The position numbers and the translations under genes were made by a program. The notes under the pieces are model-generated. The model did not search any database, was not told where the DNA came from, and worked only from the letters and a program-made list of their open reading frames with translations. From NCBI GenBank assembly GCA_040388375.1, contig JAZKBU010000007.1, forward strand, positions 374,823 to 438,822: a DNA stretch of 64,000 bases, written 5' to 3'. Below are positions 36,976-46,930 of the stretch, in pieces (within the stretch, counting starts at the first letter, position 1; every line of letters starts with the position of its first letter). The DNA is from Bacteroidota bacterium (GTDB lineage Bacteria > Bacteroidota > Bacteroidia > UKL13-3).

Positions 36976-39477
36976 ATGGAAAAAGAAAATATTCAAACTA
37001 ATTCAACTGAAAGACAAACCATTTTTGACGAAAACTCATTAAGTGTTAGGGTAATACTTGCCAAGTTTTTGGTTTTTTTACCTTATTTTATAATCAGTGT
37101 TTTTATAGCTATAACCTTTGCTTATTTTATTAACAGATACGCTACTCCCCGATTTGCTTTAAAAACAACCATTTTAATTAAAGATAAAGGCCGTAACTCT
37201 TTTGACGGATCTGAAACATTTTTACAAGGTTCATCTTTAATCAATGCCTCAAAAAATATTGAAAATGAAATTGGTATTATCAAATCTCGCTTCTTGGTAG
37301 AGGAAACCATTAACAATCTGAATTTTGGCATTTCATACTACTATCAGGGAAAAGTAAAAACATCTGAATTGTATCCTAATGCTCAATTTCTTATTGAAAT
37401 GGATACAAACCATTTACAACCTTATGGTGTACCTATTTATATTCACTTTTTAGCCAACAACCAAGTTGAGCTAAGCAGTAAAAACAAGAGCGGTTCGGTA
37501 TTAATACCTTATAATGAAGAAAAAATAAATAACGTTTCGGGTGCTATTCCAAAACAAAAATTCAACTTAAATGAAGATATAAAATCAGAGAATTTTAAAT
37601 TTAAAATTATTCTTTTAGACCCTTCTTTAGTGAATGACGATGAAAACATTTACTACTTTGTATTGAATACAAAAACCACATTGGTTAACCAGTATGCAGG
37701 TAGTTATGGGGTTAAACCTATTAATAAAACATCATCAATAGTTGAAATAACAAAAGAAAGTGGTTATCCTGAAAAGGATGTGGTTTTCTTAAATAAATTA
37801 GGTGAAACTTATATCAATATGGGCTTGGAAGAAAAAACCCGTATTTCAAAAAATACGGTTGGTTTTATAACTGACCAGATTAACGATATACAAGACTCTT
37901 TAAAATTCATTGAAGACAATTTACAAAGCTTTAGGGCAACCAATAAAATTGTAAATATCAGCGATGAGGGTAAGTACATCATGGAAAAATTAACTTCTAT
38001 TGAAAAGAACAAAGCAATAGAAGAATCTAAACTGAATTACTATACCTACTTATCGGATTACATTAGCAAAAACAAAAAGATAAATGAAATTATAGCGCCT
38101 AGTTCTATGGGTATTGGCGACCCTTTACTGAATTCTTTAATACTTAGCTTATCAGAATTATATGTAAAAAGAATAACGTTACAAAACAGCATGCAATCTG
38201 CAAACCCTGCTTTGGCTGAAATTGATAACGATATTTTAAACATCAAACAAACCTTAGTTGAAAACGTAAAAAATATTAAAAAGCAATCGCAAATAGTGAT
38301 TGAAGATTTTGACAAACAAGTAGGCGAAATTGAAAAAGAACTTAATATTTTACCTAATACAGAGCGTCAATTATTAAACCTAAACAGGAAGTTTACCATT
38401 AGCGATAAACTATATACTTATTTATTGGAAAAAAGAGCAGAAGCAGGCATTGCAGGTGCATCTGTTGTAGCTGATAATAAATTTGTAGATAAAACCATTG
38501 TAACGGGACGTACTTATCCGAAAGCAAGTAATAATTATCTTATTGCTTTGCTAATAGGTATATTGATACCTGCTGTTGTTATTTCTTCATTAGAAGCATT
38601 CAATACCAAAATAAATAACCACAAACAACTACAAGCGGCCTCGTCTATACCATTGATTGGAAATATTATCCATAACGTAAAGAAGAATCCATTGGTTATA
38701 CAAGAAAGCCCGAAATCAAGTATTGCAGAATCGTTTAGAAACTTAAGGAGTAACTTAGGTTATTTTATTAAGAAACAAGACAAACAGGTTATTTTAGTTA
38801 CCTCAACCGTGAGTGGTGAAGGAAAAACTTTCGTTTCTATGAACTTAGCTTCGGTTATTGCTATCAGTGGAGCCAAAACTATTCTTTTGGGGGTGGATTT
38901 ACGTAAACCCAAAATTTTCCAGGATTTTAAATTAGATAACTCTATTGGTTTAACCAATTACTTAATTGGCAGAGCATCAAAAGAACAAATTATTCAAAAA
39001 ACAAAAATCAGTAGCTTGGATGTAATTACGGCCGGCCCCACTCCACCAAACCCATCTGAATTATTAATTACCGATAAGTTTTTTGATTTATTGGTTGAAC
39101 TGAAAAAAGATTACGAATACATTATATTAGATACACCACCTATTGGATTGGTAGCTGATGGATTGGATTTAATGAAGTATTCTGATATTATTTTATACAT
39201 TGTTCGTCAACGCTTGAGTCGTAAAAATTATTTAAACTTAATCAACGATGTGCGCAATGGAGATAAAACCAAAAACATAGGTTTGGTATTTAACGATGTG
39301 AACTTTGCTCCTATTTATGGCTATGGCTACACCTATGGTTACGGTTATGGCTATGGTTACGGTTATGCATATGGATACGGTTATGGCTACAGCTACGGTG
39401 CTAATTCATCATACAGTTATGGCGACAACATTGAAATAGATAAAAAACCTTTCTGGAAAAAACTATTAGGCTATTAA
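36976..39477 (+). CDS. Wzc-type co-polymerase and BY-kinase with a Tyr-Gly-rich C-terminal tail
   Basis: The 833-residue protein controls chain length and export of the polymer. The N-terminal Wzz part has TM helices near 35-53 and 514-534, flanking a long periplasmic region with coiled coil. The cytosolic bacterial tyrosine kinase domain shows Walker A TSTVSGEGKT (about 609-618), a Walker A' variant LLGVDLRKPK (near 636-645, GVD where the family usually has D-x-D) and Walker B YIILDTPPIG (near 715). From about residue 779 the tail is an almost pure (Tyr-Gly)n run of over 15 Tyr, followed by KPFWKKLLGY. Tails with several tyrosines are autophosphorylation sites in BY-kinases, but a run this long is unusual. 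Confidence 0.94.
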   Translation: MEKENIQTNSTERQTIFDENSLSVRVILAKFLVFLPYFIISVFIAITFAYFINRYATPRFALKTTILIKDKGRNSFDGSETFLQGSSLINASKNIENEIGIIKSRFLVEETINNLNFGISYYYQGKVKTSELYPNAQFLIEMDTNHLQPYGVPIYIHFLANNQVELSSKNKSGSVLIPYNEEKINNVSGAIPKQKFNLNEDIKSENFKFKIILLDPSLVNDDENIYYFVLNTKTTLVNQYAGSYGVKPINKTSSIVEITKESGYPEKDVVFLNKLGETYINMGLEEKTRISKNTVGFITDQINDIQDSLKFIEDNLQSFRATNKIVNISDEGKYIMEKLTSIEKNKAIEESKLNYYTYLSDYISKNKKINEIIAPSSMGIGDPLLNSLILSLSELYVKRITLQNSMQSANPALAEIDNDILNIKQTLVENVKNIKKQSQIVIEDFDKQVGEIEKELNILPNTERQLLNLNRKFTISDKLYTYLLEKRAEAGIAGASVVADNKFVDKTIVTGRTYPKASNNYLIALLIGILIPAVVISSLEAFNTKINNHKQLQAASSIPLIGNIIHNVKKNPLVIQESPKSSIAESFRNLRSNLGYFIKKQDKQVILVTSTVSGEGKTFVSMNLASVIAISGAKTILLGVDLRKPKIFQDFKLDNSIGLTNYLIGRASKEQIIQKTKISSLDVITAGPTPPNPSELLITDKFFDLLVELKKDYEYIILDTPPIGLVADGLDLMKYSDIILYIVRQRLSRKNYLNLINDVRNGDKTKNIGLVFNDVNFAPIYGYGYTYGYGYGYGYGYAYGYGYGYSYGANSSYSYGDNIEIDKKPFWKKLLGY
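39310..39426 (+). repeat. Coding microrepeat of TAY-GGN units (Tyr-Gly tail)
   Basis: About 18 repeats of a six-base unit (TATGGT or TACGGT and variants) encode the alternating Tyr and Gly residues of the kinase tail. Synonymous codons alternate between TAT/TAC and GGT/GGC, so the protein repeat is kept while perfect DNA repetition is reduced. Confidence 0.9.
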
Positions 39478-39507
39478 TAATAACTCAACTATTTTATTAA
39501 AAACATT

Positions 39508-40767
39508 ATGAACAATCATACAATTGCGGTAATTGGATTAGGCTATGTTGGGCTACCTCTTGCTGTTGAATTTGGAAAACATTTTAATACTTTTGGTTTC
39601 GATATTCATCAAACACGTATTGATGAACTAAAAAAAGGTTTTGACAGAACTTTAGAGTCAAATGAAGAATCAATTCTATCATCTAAAAACCTTGTTTTTA
39701 CCAATCAATTGCAAGACTTAAAAGCGGCTACTATATTTATTGTAACGGTGCCCACTCCTATTGATAAAAACAATAAGCCTGATTTAAAACCATTAATCAG
39801 TGCCAGCAGCAGTGTTGGACAGGTATTAAAAAAAGGCGATATTGTAATATATGAATCAACTGTTTATCCTGGATGTACAGAAGATGATTGTGTGCCTGTA
39901 CTAGAGAAATTTTCAGGTTTAAAGTTTAACGAAGACTTTTATTGTGGTTACTCACCGGAGCGTATTGTGCCGGGTGATAAGGAACGTACATTAACCAAAA
40001 TAAAAAAAATAACTTCCGGTTCTACTCCGGAAATAGCTGAAACGGTAGACCAATTATACAAAAAAATTATAGTGGCCGGTACTTATAAAGCAGCCAGCAT
40101 GAAAGTAGCTGAAGCCGCCAAAGTAATTGAAAACTGCCAGCGTGATTTAAATATTTCGTTTGTTAATGAACTGGCTTTGATATTTGACCGAATGAATATT
40201 GATACAACGGAAGTATTGGAAGCGGCAGGTACCAAATTTAATTTCCTTCCATTTAAACCAGGATTAGTTGGCGGACATTGTATTAGTGTTGATCCTTATT
40301 ATTTAACAACCAAAGCCGAATCTCTTGGCTATTACCCGGAAGTAATACATAGCGGACGAAGAATTAACGACAATATGGGCGAGTTTATTGCCAATAAAGT
40401 GGTTAAGCTAATGATTCAAAAAAACCTGATTATAAAAGGTGCCCATGTTTTGGTAATGGGTATTACCTTTAAAGAAAACTGCCCTGACTTACGCAACTCA
40501 AAAGTAATTGATGTAATAGCTGAGTTAAAGGAATTTGGAATACAGGTTGATATTTACGACCCACAGGCAGATAAAGAAGAAGTAAACCATGAGTATGGCT
40601 TAAGCTTAATTGACAATTTAGCCAATAACCATTATCAGGCTGTTATACATGCAGTTTCTCATACAGAGTTTCAAGCTATCAATATAAAAAATTTACTAAG
40701 CGAAAACGGAGTTATTTATGATGTAAAATCTGTACTGCCAAAAGAAATGGTAGATGGCAGGTTGTAA
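39508..40767 (+). CDS. Nucleotide sugar dehydrogenase (WbpO/TviB type)
   Basis: The 419-residue enzyme oxidises the C6 hydroxyl of a UDP-hexose or UDP-HexNAc to the uronic acid with two NAD+. It has IAVIGLGYVGLPLAVEFG (Rossmann), VTVPTPIDKNNKPDL, YESTVYPGCTEDDC, GYSPERIVPGD and the catalytic Cys258 in GLVGGHCISVDPYYL. The last domain has MGITFKENCPDLRNS. It resembles UDP-GalNAc/GlcNAc dehydrogenases (WbpO, TviB, VipA) rather than UDP-Glc dehydrogenase, judged from general pattern and not alignment. Its uronic acid product would be the natural substrate for the locus's three amidotransferases. Confidence 0.9.
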   Translation: MNNHTIAVIGLGYVGLPLAVEFGKHFNTFGFDIHQTRIDELKKGFDRTLESNEESILSSKNLVFTNQLQDLKAATIFIVTVPTPIDKNNKPDLKPLISASSSVGQVLKKGDIVIYESTVYPGCTEDDCVPVLEKFSGLKFNEDFYCGYSPERIVPGDKERTLTKIKKITSGSTPEIAETVDQLYKKIIVAGTYKAASMKVAEAAKVIENCQRDLNISFVNELALIFDRMNIDTTEVLEAAGTKFNFLPFKPGLVGGHCISVDPYYLTTKAESLGYYPEVIHSGRRINDNMGEFIANKVVKLMIQKNLIIKGAHVLVMGITFKENCPDLRNSKVIDVIAELKEFGIQVDIYDPQADKEEVNHEYGLSLIDNLANNHYQAVIHAVSHTEFQAINIKNLLSENGVIYDVKSVLPKEMVDGRL

Positions 40768-40799
40768 TCGAATAGCATAAAAACAAATATTAAACTATT

Positions 40800-41570
40800 A
40801 TGAAAGTTGTATTATTAGCCGGAGGATTAGGCACCAGATTAAGTGAAGAAACATCGCTAAAACCAAAGCCAATGGTTGAAATAGGCGGTATGCCTATTTT
40901 ATGGCACATCATGAAAATTTATTCAAGTTACGGATACAATGATTTTATTGTTTGCCTTGGATACAAAGGATACTTGATTAAAGAATACTTTGCTAATTAC
41001 TTCTTGCATAAATCAGATGTAACCATTGATATGAATGACAACTCTATCAAAGTACACGATTCGAAAGCTGAGCCTTGGAAAATCACATTGGTTGATACCG
41101 GTATTAACTCTATGACGGGCGGACGTATTAAACGCATTGCACCACACGTAAATGGAGAAGCATTTATGCTAACCTATGGCGATGGAGTTGGTAGTATTGC
41201 TATTGATAAACTGGTAGCACACCACAAACAAAGTGGCAAGTTATGTACCGTAACAGCTGTACAACCTTCAGGTCGTTTTGGCGCTTTAAATTTAAACGAA
41301 AACAACGATGTGCTTTCTTTCCTTGAAAAGCCTAAAGGCGATGGTTCATGGATTAATGGCGGATTTTTTGTTTGTGAGCCTAAGGTATTTGATTATATAG
41401 ATGGTGATAGCACTATTTGGGAAAGAGAGCCTATGGAAAAAATAGCCAGTGATGGACAAATGACTTCCTTTAAACATGATGGCTTTTGGAAACCAATGGA
41501 TACCTTACGTGATAAGCAAGAGCTAGAATCGGATTGGAACGACAATAAAGCTCAGTGGAAAATTTGGTAA
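40800..41570 (+). CDS. rfbF: Glucose-1-phosphate cytidylyltransferase
   Basis: The enzyme forms CDP-glucose from glucose 1-phosphate and CTP, the first step toward CDP-3,6-dideoxyhexoses. The 256 residues carry the nucleotidyltransferase signature LLAGGLGTRLSEETSLKPKP, YGDGVGSIAIDKLVAHH, PSGRFGALNLN, NGGFFVCEPKVFDYIDGDS and FWKPMDTLRDKQELE, all as in RfbF/DdhA. It is followed 43 bp later by rfbG, the next enzyme. Confidence 0.95.
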   Translation: MKVVLLAGGLGTRLSEETSLKPKPMVEIGGMPILWHIMKIYSSYGYNDFIVCLGYKGYLIKEYFANYFLHKSDVTIDMNDNSIKVHDSKAEPWKITLVDTGINSMTGGRIKRIAPHVNGEAFMLTYGDGVGSIAIDKLVAHHKQSGKLCTVTAVQPSGRFGALNLNENNDVLSFLEKPKGDGSWINGGFFVCEPKVFDYIDGDSTIWEREPMEKIASDGQMTSFKHDGFWKPMDTLRDKQELESDWNDNKAQWKIW

Positions 41571-41613
41571 TACGATACCAAACTCAATAAACTATTAAAG
41601 CATCATTTCTCAA

Positions 41614-42678
41614 ATGGATTTTTCTATTTATAAAAACAAAAAAGTATTTCTAACAGGACATACAGGCTTTAAAGGCTCATGGATGTTGGCCTGGTTACAT
41701 CAATTGGGTGCAACCGTAAAAGGTTATTCATTAGCCCCTGAAAATGCTTCTGATTTATACCACACCATTAATGGGGATTCTCTTTGCGAATCGGTTATAG
41801 CTGATATAAGAAACAAACAAAAACTGGAAGAGGAAATACTTTCCTTTCAACCCGATTTTATTTTTCATTTAGCAGCACAACCATTGGTACGTTTATCGTA
41901 CGAAATTCCGTCAGAAACTTTTGAAGTAAATGCCATTGGTACTGCGCATGTATTGGATGCGGTAAGAAAATTGGAAAAACCATGTACAGTGGTTTTAATA
42001 ACTACTGATAAAGTATATGAAAATTTAGAATGGCATTACCCTTACCGCGAAAATGATCGCTTAGGCGGTTACGACCCATATAGTGCGAGTAAAGCTTGTG
42101 CTGAATTGGTAATAAGTAGCTACCGCAATTCTTTTTTTAATACGCAACATTACGATGAGCACAAAAAAAGTATAGCCAGTGCCAGGGCAGGAAACGTTAT
42201 TGGTGGCGGAGATTGGGCCAAAGACAGAATTATACCTGATATAGTGAAAGCTTTGCAGAAAAATGAAACCATCACTGTTCGCAATCCTAAATCAATCAGA
42301 CCATGGCAGCATGTATTGGAACCAATAGCCGGTTATTTACACTTAGGTTTAAAGTTATTGGAAAACCCGGTAACTTATGCTGATGCATGGAACTTTGGCC
42401 CTTTTGCTGAAGATAATTTAGTGGTGGAAGATTTAGTAAAAATAGCTTTGAAAATATGGGGACATGGCGAATACCATACTCCTACCCTCACGAAACAACC
42501 ACATGAAGCGGGTTTATTGAAACTGGATATTAATAAAAGTATCAATGACCTGCATTGGAAACCAAAATGGAATGCCAAGGAAGCCATTGAAAAAACACTT
42601 ACTTGGTACTTTAATAATAAACCTGAATTGAGCTATCAACAGGTAATTAATGATATTGAAAGCTACCAAAAACTGTAA
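41614..42678 (+). CDS. rfbG: CDP-glucose 4,6-dehydratase
   Basis: The NAD-dependent SDR dehydratase converts CDP-glucose to CDP-4-keto-6-deoxyglucose. The 354-residue protein has GHTGFKGSWMLAWLHQLG, LAAQPLVRLSY, TTDKVYEN with the YDPYSASKACAELV active-site segment (Tyr-x3-Lys), SARAGNVIGGGDWAKDRI and RPWQHVLEP. All are diagnostic of RfbG/DdhB. It is embedded in the order rfbF-rfbG-acyltransferase-reductase-rfbH. Confidence 0.96.
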   Translation: MDFSIYKNKKVFLTGHTGFKGSWMLAWLHQLGATVKGYSLAPENASDLYHTINGDSLCESVIADIRNKQKLEEEILSFQPDFIFHLAAQPLVRLSYEIPSETFEVNAIGTAHVLDAVRKLEKPCTVVLITTDKVYENLEWHYPYRENDRLGGYDPYSASKACAELVISSYRNSFFNTQHYDEHKKSIASARAGNVIGGGDWAKDRIIPDIVKALQKNETITVRNPKSIRPWQHVLEPIAGYLHLGLKLLENPVTYADAWNFGPFAEDNLVVEDLVKIALKIWGHGEYHTPTLTKQPHEAGLLKLDINKSINDLHWKPKWNAKEAIEKTLTWYFNNKPELSYQQVINDIESYQKL

Positions 42679-42684
42679 GTAAAT

Positions 42685-43773
42685 ATGCTAAAGTATATTG
42701 ATATAATCAGGGGATTAGCAGGCTTGTTTGTTTTCATTACGCATTTTAAACAATTTTTATATGCTAATTATCCGAATACATGGTTGCTAAGACCTATTGC
42801 TATTTTAGATGATAGTTTTCTTTTTGTTTTTGGTGCTAACAAAGGGCTTCATCCGGCAGTAATTATATTTATAGTATTAAGCGGATTTTGTATTCACTTA
42901 CCGCATGCTAAAAAAACCAATTTTGATGGCGCATTCTGGAAAAACTACTTTGCCAGGCGCTTTATAAGGATATTCCCTACTTATATATGGGGTTGTATTT
43001 TAGGTATTATTGCTATCAATTTATTTGCAACTACCAGTGTTTCGTTTATACAAACCATTGTTAAGGATTTAATAGTTATAGTACAATACCCATTTTTACC
43101 CAATATTGATGTACCATTGGGAAACCCTGTATTGAGTACGGTTATTGTTGAAATGCTATTGTATGTATTTTACCCAATATTTATTTATACGAGAAAGAAA
43201 CTGCAGATTATACCGCTGGCCCTTGGGTTTATGTTGTATTGCTTAAATATATTGTTTGCCTTAAAAGGTTACGATACTACCTGGGTTGGTCGTAACTTTT
43301 TTGCTTTTTATATATTCTGGGTTTTGGGAGCTTATGCTGCTGATTGGTACTATAAATTTACGGTTGAAAAAACCACTATTAACCTGAAACTATACAATGG
43401 GCTTATAATACTTTCATTAGGTGTTTATATACTATTGGGTTCATTCGTTCAGTTAAAAGGTATTCACTTGTTATACTCCTTACTATTAGCTGTTATTACC
43501 GGGGGGGCTTTACTTACCTTAAGCTTATTAGAAAAACAGCAGCCCAGCAATAGCAAACTAGTTGACTGGATTTGTAAATTAAGCTTAGTGAGCTATACCA
43601 TTTATGCAACGCATTTTGCATTGATTGAAATTGTAAATAAAGTAACCACCCGATTTAATGTAAACAACCCATCATTAATTTTGCTGATAATAATTGTTTG
43701 TATGTTGTTATCGTACCTGTTTGTTGAAAAACCTAGCCATATTTGGGCTAAAAAACTAAAAACTAAATCTTAA
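42685..43773 (+). CDS. Membrane acyltransferase (acyltransferase 3 family)
   Basis: The 362-residue protein has about ten predicted membrane helices and begins with IDIIRGLAGLFVFITHF, with His in the RGxAxxFVxxxH motif, then ARRFIRIFPTYI, matching the R-x10-H and RxxR motifs of acyltransferase 3 proteins that O-acetylate surface glycans. It starts 6 bp after rfbG and sits inside the dideoxysugar genes. This suggests it acylates the dideoxyhexose or its neighbour, as Salmonella OafA does with abequose. The acyl group and position are not readable from sequence. Confidence 0.85.
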   Translation: MLKYIDIIRGLAGLFVFITHFKQFLYANYPNTWLLRPIAILDDSFLFVFGANKGLHPAVIIFIVLSGFCIHLPHAKKTNFDGAFWKNYFARRFIRIFPTYIWGCILGIIAINLFATTSVSFIQTIVKDLIVIVQYPFLPNIDVPLGNPVLSTVIVEMLLYVFYPIFIYTRKKLQIIPLALGFMLYCLNILFALKGYDTTWVGRNFFAFYIFWVLGAYAADWYYKFTVEKTTINLKLYNGLIILSLGVYILLGSFVQLKGIHLLYSLLLAVITGGALLTLSLLEKQQPSNSKLVDWICKLSLVSYTIYATHFALIEIVNKVTTRFNVNNPSLILLIIIVCMLLSYLFVEKPSHIWAKKLKTKS

Positions 43774-43780
43774 AAATAGC

Positions 43781-44674
43781 ATGCAAAAACACAAGGTATT
43801 GGTTTTAGGGGCTACAGGTTTTGTGGGTAGTCATATTTTCGAAGACTTAAGTAGTGCTTTTGATACGTATGGCAGTAGCAGGAAAGCAAACGGTGCTAAT
43901 CAGATTCAATTTGATATTACAGATGAAACCACATGGTCATCTGTTTTAGCTATTGAGCCAACTATTATAGTGAACTGTATTGGTTATGGTGTAGTAAAGA
44001 ATGAGTTGGATGTAAAACAAATGTTCGATATAAACTATACTTTAACGAGCAAGTTGTTTGATTTTATTTTTAGCAAACTACCCGATACTTTTTTATTTCA
44101 TATAGGCACTGCTTTTGAATACAGTCTTAATCAAACCAAACTAACAGAAGACAGTATTTGTTGCCCGCAAACTTATTACGGCATTAGTAAGCTAATGGCT
44201 TCGCATTATTTATTAAGCCATAAGAATTTTACAAATTATACCATTTTAAGGCCTTTCAGCATGTTTGGACCTTATGAGCATGAAAGTAAAATAATACCTT
44301 ATTTAATAAGCGCTCAAAAAAATAAACAAGCCATTCCTTTGTCAGCCGGTACGCAACAACGCGACTATTTTTTTGTAAAGGATTTGAGCAACTTTATTAA
44401 AACATTAATTAACAAACCCCATAACAGCATACCCAACCTACTCAATGTTGGAAGCGGAAAAACGTATTCTTTAATTGATTTAGGAAAAGCCATTGCGGCT
44501 CAATTACCTGATTTCAATGAGGAGTATTGGCAATGGGGTAAAATACCCTCAAGAGTGGGTGAAAGCGATGCCTTTTACAATGCATCCAATTTAGCTTTTG
44601 ACAATGGCTTTGAAATAAGTCCATTAAACAAAGGTTTTGAACAAACAATAAAATATTATTTAGAAAATGTATAG
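43781..44674 (+). CDS. SDR-family reductase/epimerase, probable last step to the CDP-3,6-dideoxyhexose
   Basis: The 297-residue SDR protein has [43 protein letters not shown] (Tyr-x3-Lys) and [15 protein letters not shown]. It is compatible with RfbJ/RfbS-like (abequose or paratose) synthases, which reduce CDP-4-keto-3,6-dideoxyglucose, but other SDR sugar enzymes look similar. The gene overlaps rfbH by 8 bp and follows the acyltransferase. The gene order supports a CDP-dideoxysugar reductase; the product stereochemistry is open. Confidence 0.72.
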   Translation: MQKHKVLVLGATGFVGSHIFEDLSSAFDTYGSSRKANGANQIQFDITDETTWSSVLAIEPTIIVNCIGYGVVKNELDVKQMFDINYTLTSKLFDFIFSKLPDTFLFHIGTAFEYSLNQTKLTEDSICCPQTYYGISKLMASHYLLSHKNFTNYTILRPFSMFGPYEHESKIIPYLISAQKNKQAIPLSAGTQQRDYFFVKDLSNFIKTLINKPHNSIPNLLNVGSGKTYSLIDLGKAIAAQLPDFNEEYWQWGKIPSRVGESDAFYNASNLAFDNGFEISPLNKGFEQTIKYYLENV

Positions 44675-45971
44675 CAACTTTAACGGCAGTATTGAAGATT
44701 CATTAAGAGCCATTGCACACAACAAAACAACTAAAACCTACGAACCGGGTAAAGATTATTTACCTGTTACAGGAAAGGTATTAGATGCTGATGATTTATT
44801 ACATGGAGTAGATGCAGTATTAGACGGCTGGTTAACTACCGGCAGGTTTGGACCTAAATTTGAAAAAGAGTTTGCCCAGTATTTTGGCTCACGCTTTTCC
44901 TTCTTAGTAAACAGTGGTTCATCGGCTAATTTATTGGCTTTTTATGCGCTTACCTCGCCTAAATTGGGTGAACGTGCTATTAAGCCCGGTGATGAAATAA
45001 TTACGGTAGCTGCTGGCTTTCCTACCACGGTTAACCCAATGATTCAGTTTGGTTGTATACCCGTTTTTATTGATGTAGATATACCTACTTACAATATAAA
45101 AACTGAGTTATTAGAAGAAGCTTTAAGCCCTAAAACAAAAGGTATTATGTTGGCGCATACGCTAGGTAATCCGTTTAATTTAGATGCGATTATGGCTTTT
45201 GCTAAAAAACATAATTTATGGGTAATTGAAGATGATTGCGATAGTTTAGGCGCTACTTATAAAGATAAAAAAACGGGCACTTTTGGCGATTTAGCCACTG
45301 TTTCCTTCTACCCTGCCCACCATATTACCATGGGTGAAGGTGGTGCGGTATTGGTAAACAATGCGCAACTAAAAAAAATAACCGAAAGCTTCAGAGATTG
45401 GGGACGCGACTGCTGGTGTGAGCCGGGTAAAGACAATACTTGTGGCAAACGTTACGACCAGTGTTTAGGAGAATTACCACATGGGTATGACCATAAATAT
45501 ACTTACTCGCATATCGGGTTTAACTTAAAGGTAACTGATATGCAAGCAGCTATTGGCTTAAGCCAATTGAAAAAAGCTGATTATTTTGTACAACGCAGAA
45601 GAGAAAATTATGCTACTCTTTATGAAATGCTTAAACCATTTGAAGAGCATTTTATATTACCAGAACCAACGCCTCATAGCAATCCTAGTTGGTTTGGTTT
45701 TTTAATTACCATAAAAGATAGCAGCCCTCTTGATAGAAATAAACTGGTTCAGTATTTAGAAGAAAATAAAATTGGTACCCGTTTATTATTTGCTGGTAAC
45801 TTATTACGCCAACCTGCATACAAAGGTGTTGAACACCGTATAGTTGGTGGTGGTTTAACCAATACTGATACCATTATGAATCGTTCATTCTGGTTGGGTG
45901 TTTGGCCCGGATTAGAGGTTAGACATTACGAATACATTATTGATAAACTAAAAGCTTTCATTAACAAGTAA
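44667..45971 (+). CDS. rfbH: CDP-4-keto-6-deoxyglucose-3-dehydratase (E1, RfbH)
   Basis: E1 uses PMP and a [2Fe-2S] cluster to remove the C3 hydroxyl. The 434-residue aspartate-aminotransferase-fold protein has [49 protein letters not shown] and [17 protein letters not shown] with His218-His219 in place of the usual PLP lysine, which marks the dehydratase rather than aminotransferases. The cluster cysteines appear in [19 protein letters not shown]. The pathway requires an E3 reductase (RfbI-like); none is seen in this window. Confidence 0.95.
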   Translation: MYSNFNGSIEDSLRAIAHNKTTKTYEPGKDYLPVTGKVLDADDLLHGVDAVLDGWLTTGRFGPKFEKEFAQYFGSRFSFLVNSGSSANLLAFYALTSPKLGERAIKPGDEIITVAAGFPTTVNPMIQFGCIPVFIDVDIPTYNIKTELLEEALSPKTKGIMLAHTLGNPFNLDAIMAFAKKHNLWVIEDDCDSLGATYKDKKTGTFGDLATVSFYPAHHITMGEGGAVLVNNAQLKKITESFRDWGRDCWCEPGKDNTCGKRYDQCLGELPHGYDHKYTYSHIGFNLKVTDMQAAIGLSQLKKADYFVQRRRENYATLYEMLKPFEEHFILPEPTPHSNPSWFGFLITIKDSSPLDRNKLVQYLEENKIGTRLLFAGNLLRQPAYKGVEHRIVGGGLTNTDTIMNRSFWLGVWPGLEVRHYEYIIDKLKAFINK

Positions 45972-45973
45972 CA

Positions 45974-46930
45974 TTGGATAATCAAGAGGTTTTTATTTCT
46001 GTTTGTATTCCAACTTATAACAGGGCTGATTTTTTAGTAAGCTGTATACAGAGCGTATTAAATCAAAACTATAGCAATTACGAAATTGTAATTTGCGATA
46101 ACCAAAGTACAGACAATACGGAAGAAATAGTTAAATCGATTACTGACTCAAGAATACGTTATATAAAAAACAGTGCTAACGTAGGGCTTTGGGGCAATCA
46201 CAATGAATGTATAAAAAATGCCAAAGCCAATTGGATATTTTTTCTGCACAGTGATGAACTGCTGGAAAATAAAGAAGCCTTACTGGTATTCTCTAACACT
46301 ATTCAACAGGTTAATGATGACGTAGCCGTTATTATTACCTCGGGTGACAGGCCTGCCATTAATGAGTACCAGGCTTTAAAACCTGATGCAGCATTGATTG
46401 AACCAACTGAAGCTTTGTTTCTTTCCTTAACAGGCATTGGAAGTCCATCGGGTATGTGTTACAATAAAAATGCATTGCATAAAACCGGTGAATTCAGAAC
46501 AGCCAATGAGTTAATATGTACCAGCGACCATGAACTACTAGCCAGATTTTCGGCTCTTAATTATCAATTCTATCTTATCAATACTCAAATACTAAAGGTA
46601 ATTGAAGGTGATCACCGAATGACCAATAAGGTAAACAAGTTTGATTACATCAATGGATTTAAAATATTGTATGGCGATGCAAAGTCGAATCCGAACTATG
46701 CAAAAACGTTGGCGTTTTTTTATAACAACACAAAACATTGGTCAGGCCATTTTATAGCACTTTTTATATTAAGGCTTAGTTATGTGGAAAGCAAAACCAC
46801 TTTGCTAAGGTTTATATTACTGGCTTTTAAAAAGCGTTCTTTGTTAACGAACAACATTTTTTATTATGGCTTAGCTAACTTTATGTTTGGTAAAAACAGT
46901 CATTATAAACTACTTAAATACGTAGGTTAA
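45974..46930 (+). CDS. Family 2 glycosyltransferase
   Basis: The 318-residue GT-A protein opens with VFISVCIPTYNRADFLVSCI, followed by VICDNQSTDNTEEI and the metal-binding-like FFLHSDELLENKEA, then TGIGSPSGM and ICTSDHELLARF. The start is TTG 45974, three bases past the rfbH stop, because no ATG lies before the catalytic domain. It is a likely cytoplasmic-side transferase that builds the repeat unit; donor and linkage cannot be told. The stop overlaps the flippase start by one base. Confidence 0.88.
   Translation: MDNQEVFISVCIPTYNRADFLVSCIQSVLNQNYSNYEIVICDNQSTDNTEEIVKSITDSRIRYIKNSANVGLWGNHNECIKNAKANWIFFLHSDELLENKEALLVFSNTIQQVNDDVAVIITSGDRPAINEYQALKPDAALIEPTEALFLSLTGIGSPSGMCYNKNALHKTGEFRTANELICTSDHELLARFSALNYQFYLINTQILKVIEGDHRMTNKVNKFDYINGFKILYGDAKSNPNYAKTLAFFYNNTKHWSGHFIALFILRLSYVESKTTLLRFILLAFKKRSLLTNNIFYYGLANFMFGKNSHYKLLKYVG

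Noticed and set aside
39310-39426. Tandem repeat that could be taken for a CRISPR-like or satellite array
   Set aside because: The units are six bases long and in frame within the kinase gene, encoding Tyr-Gly pairs. There are no spacers.
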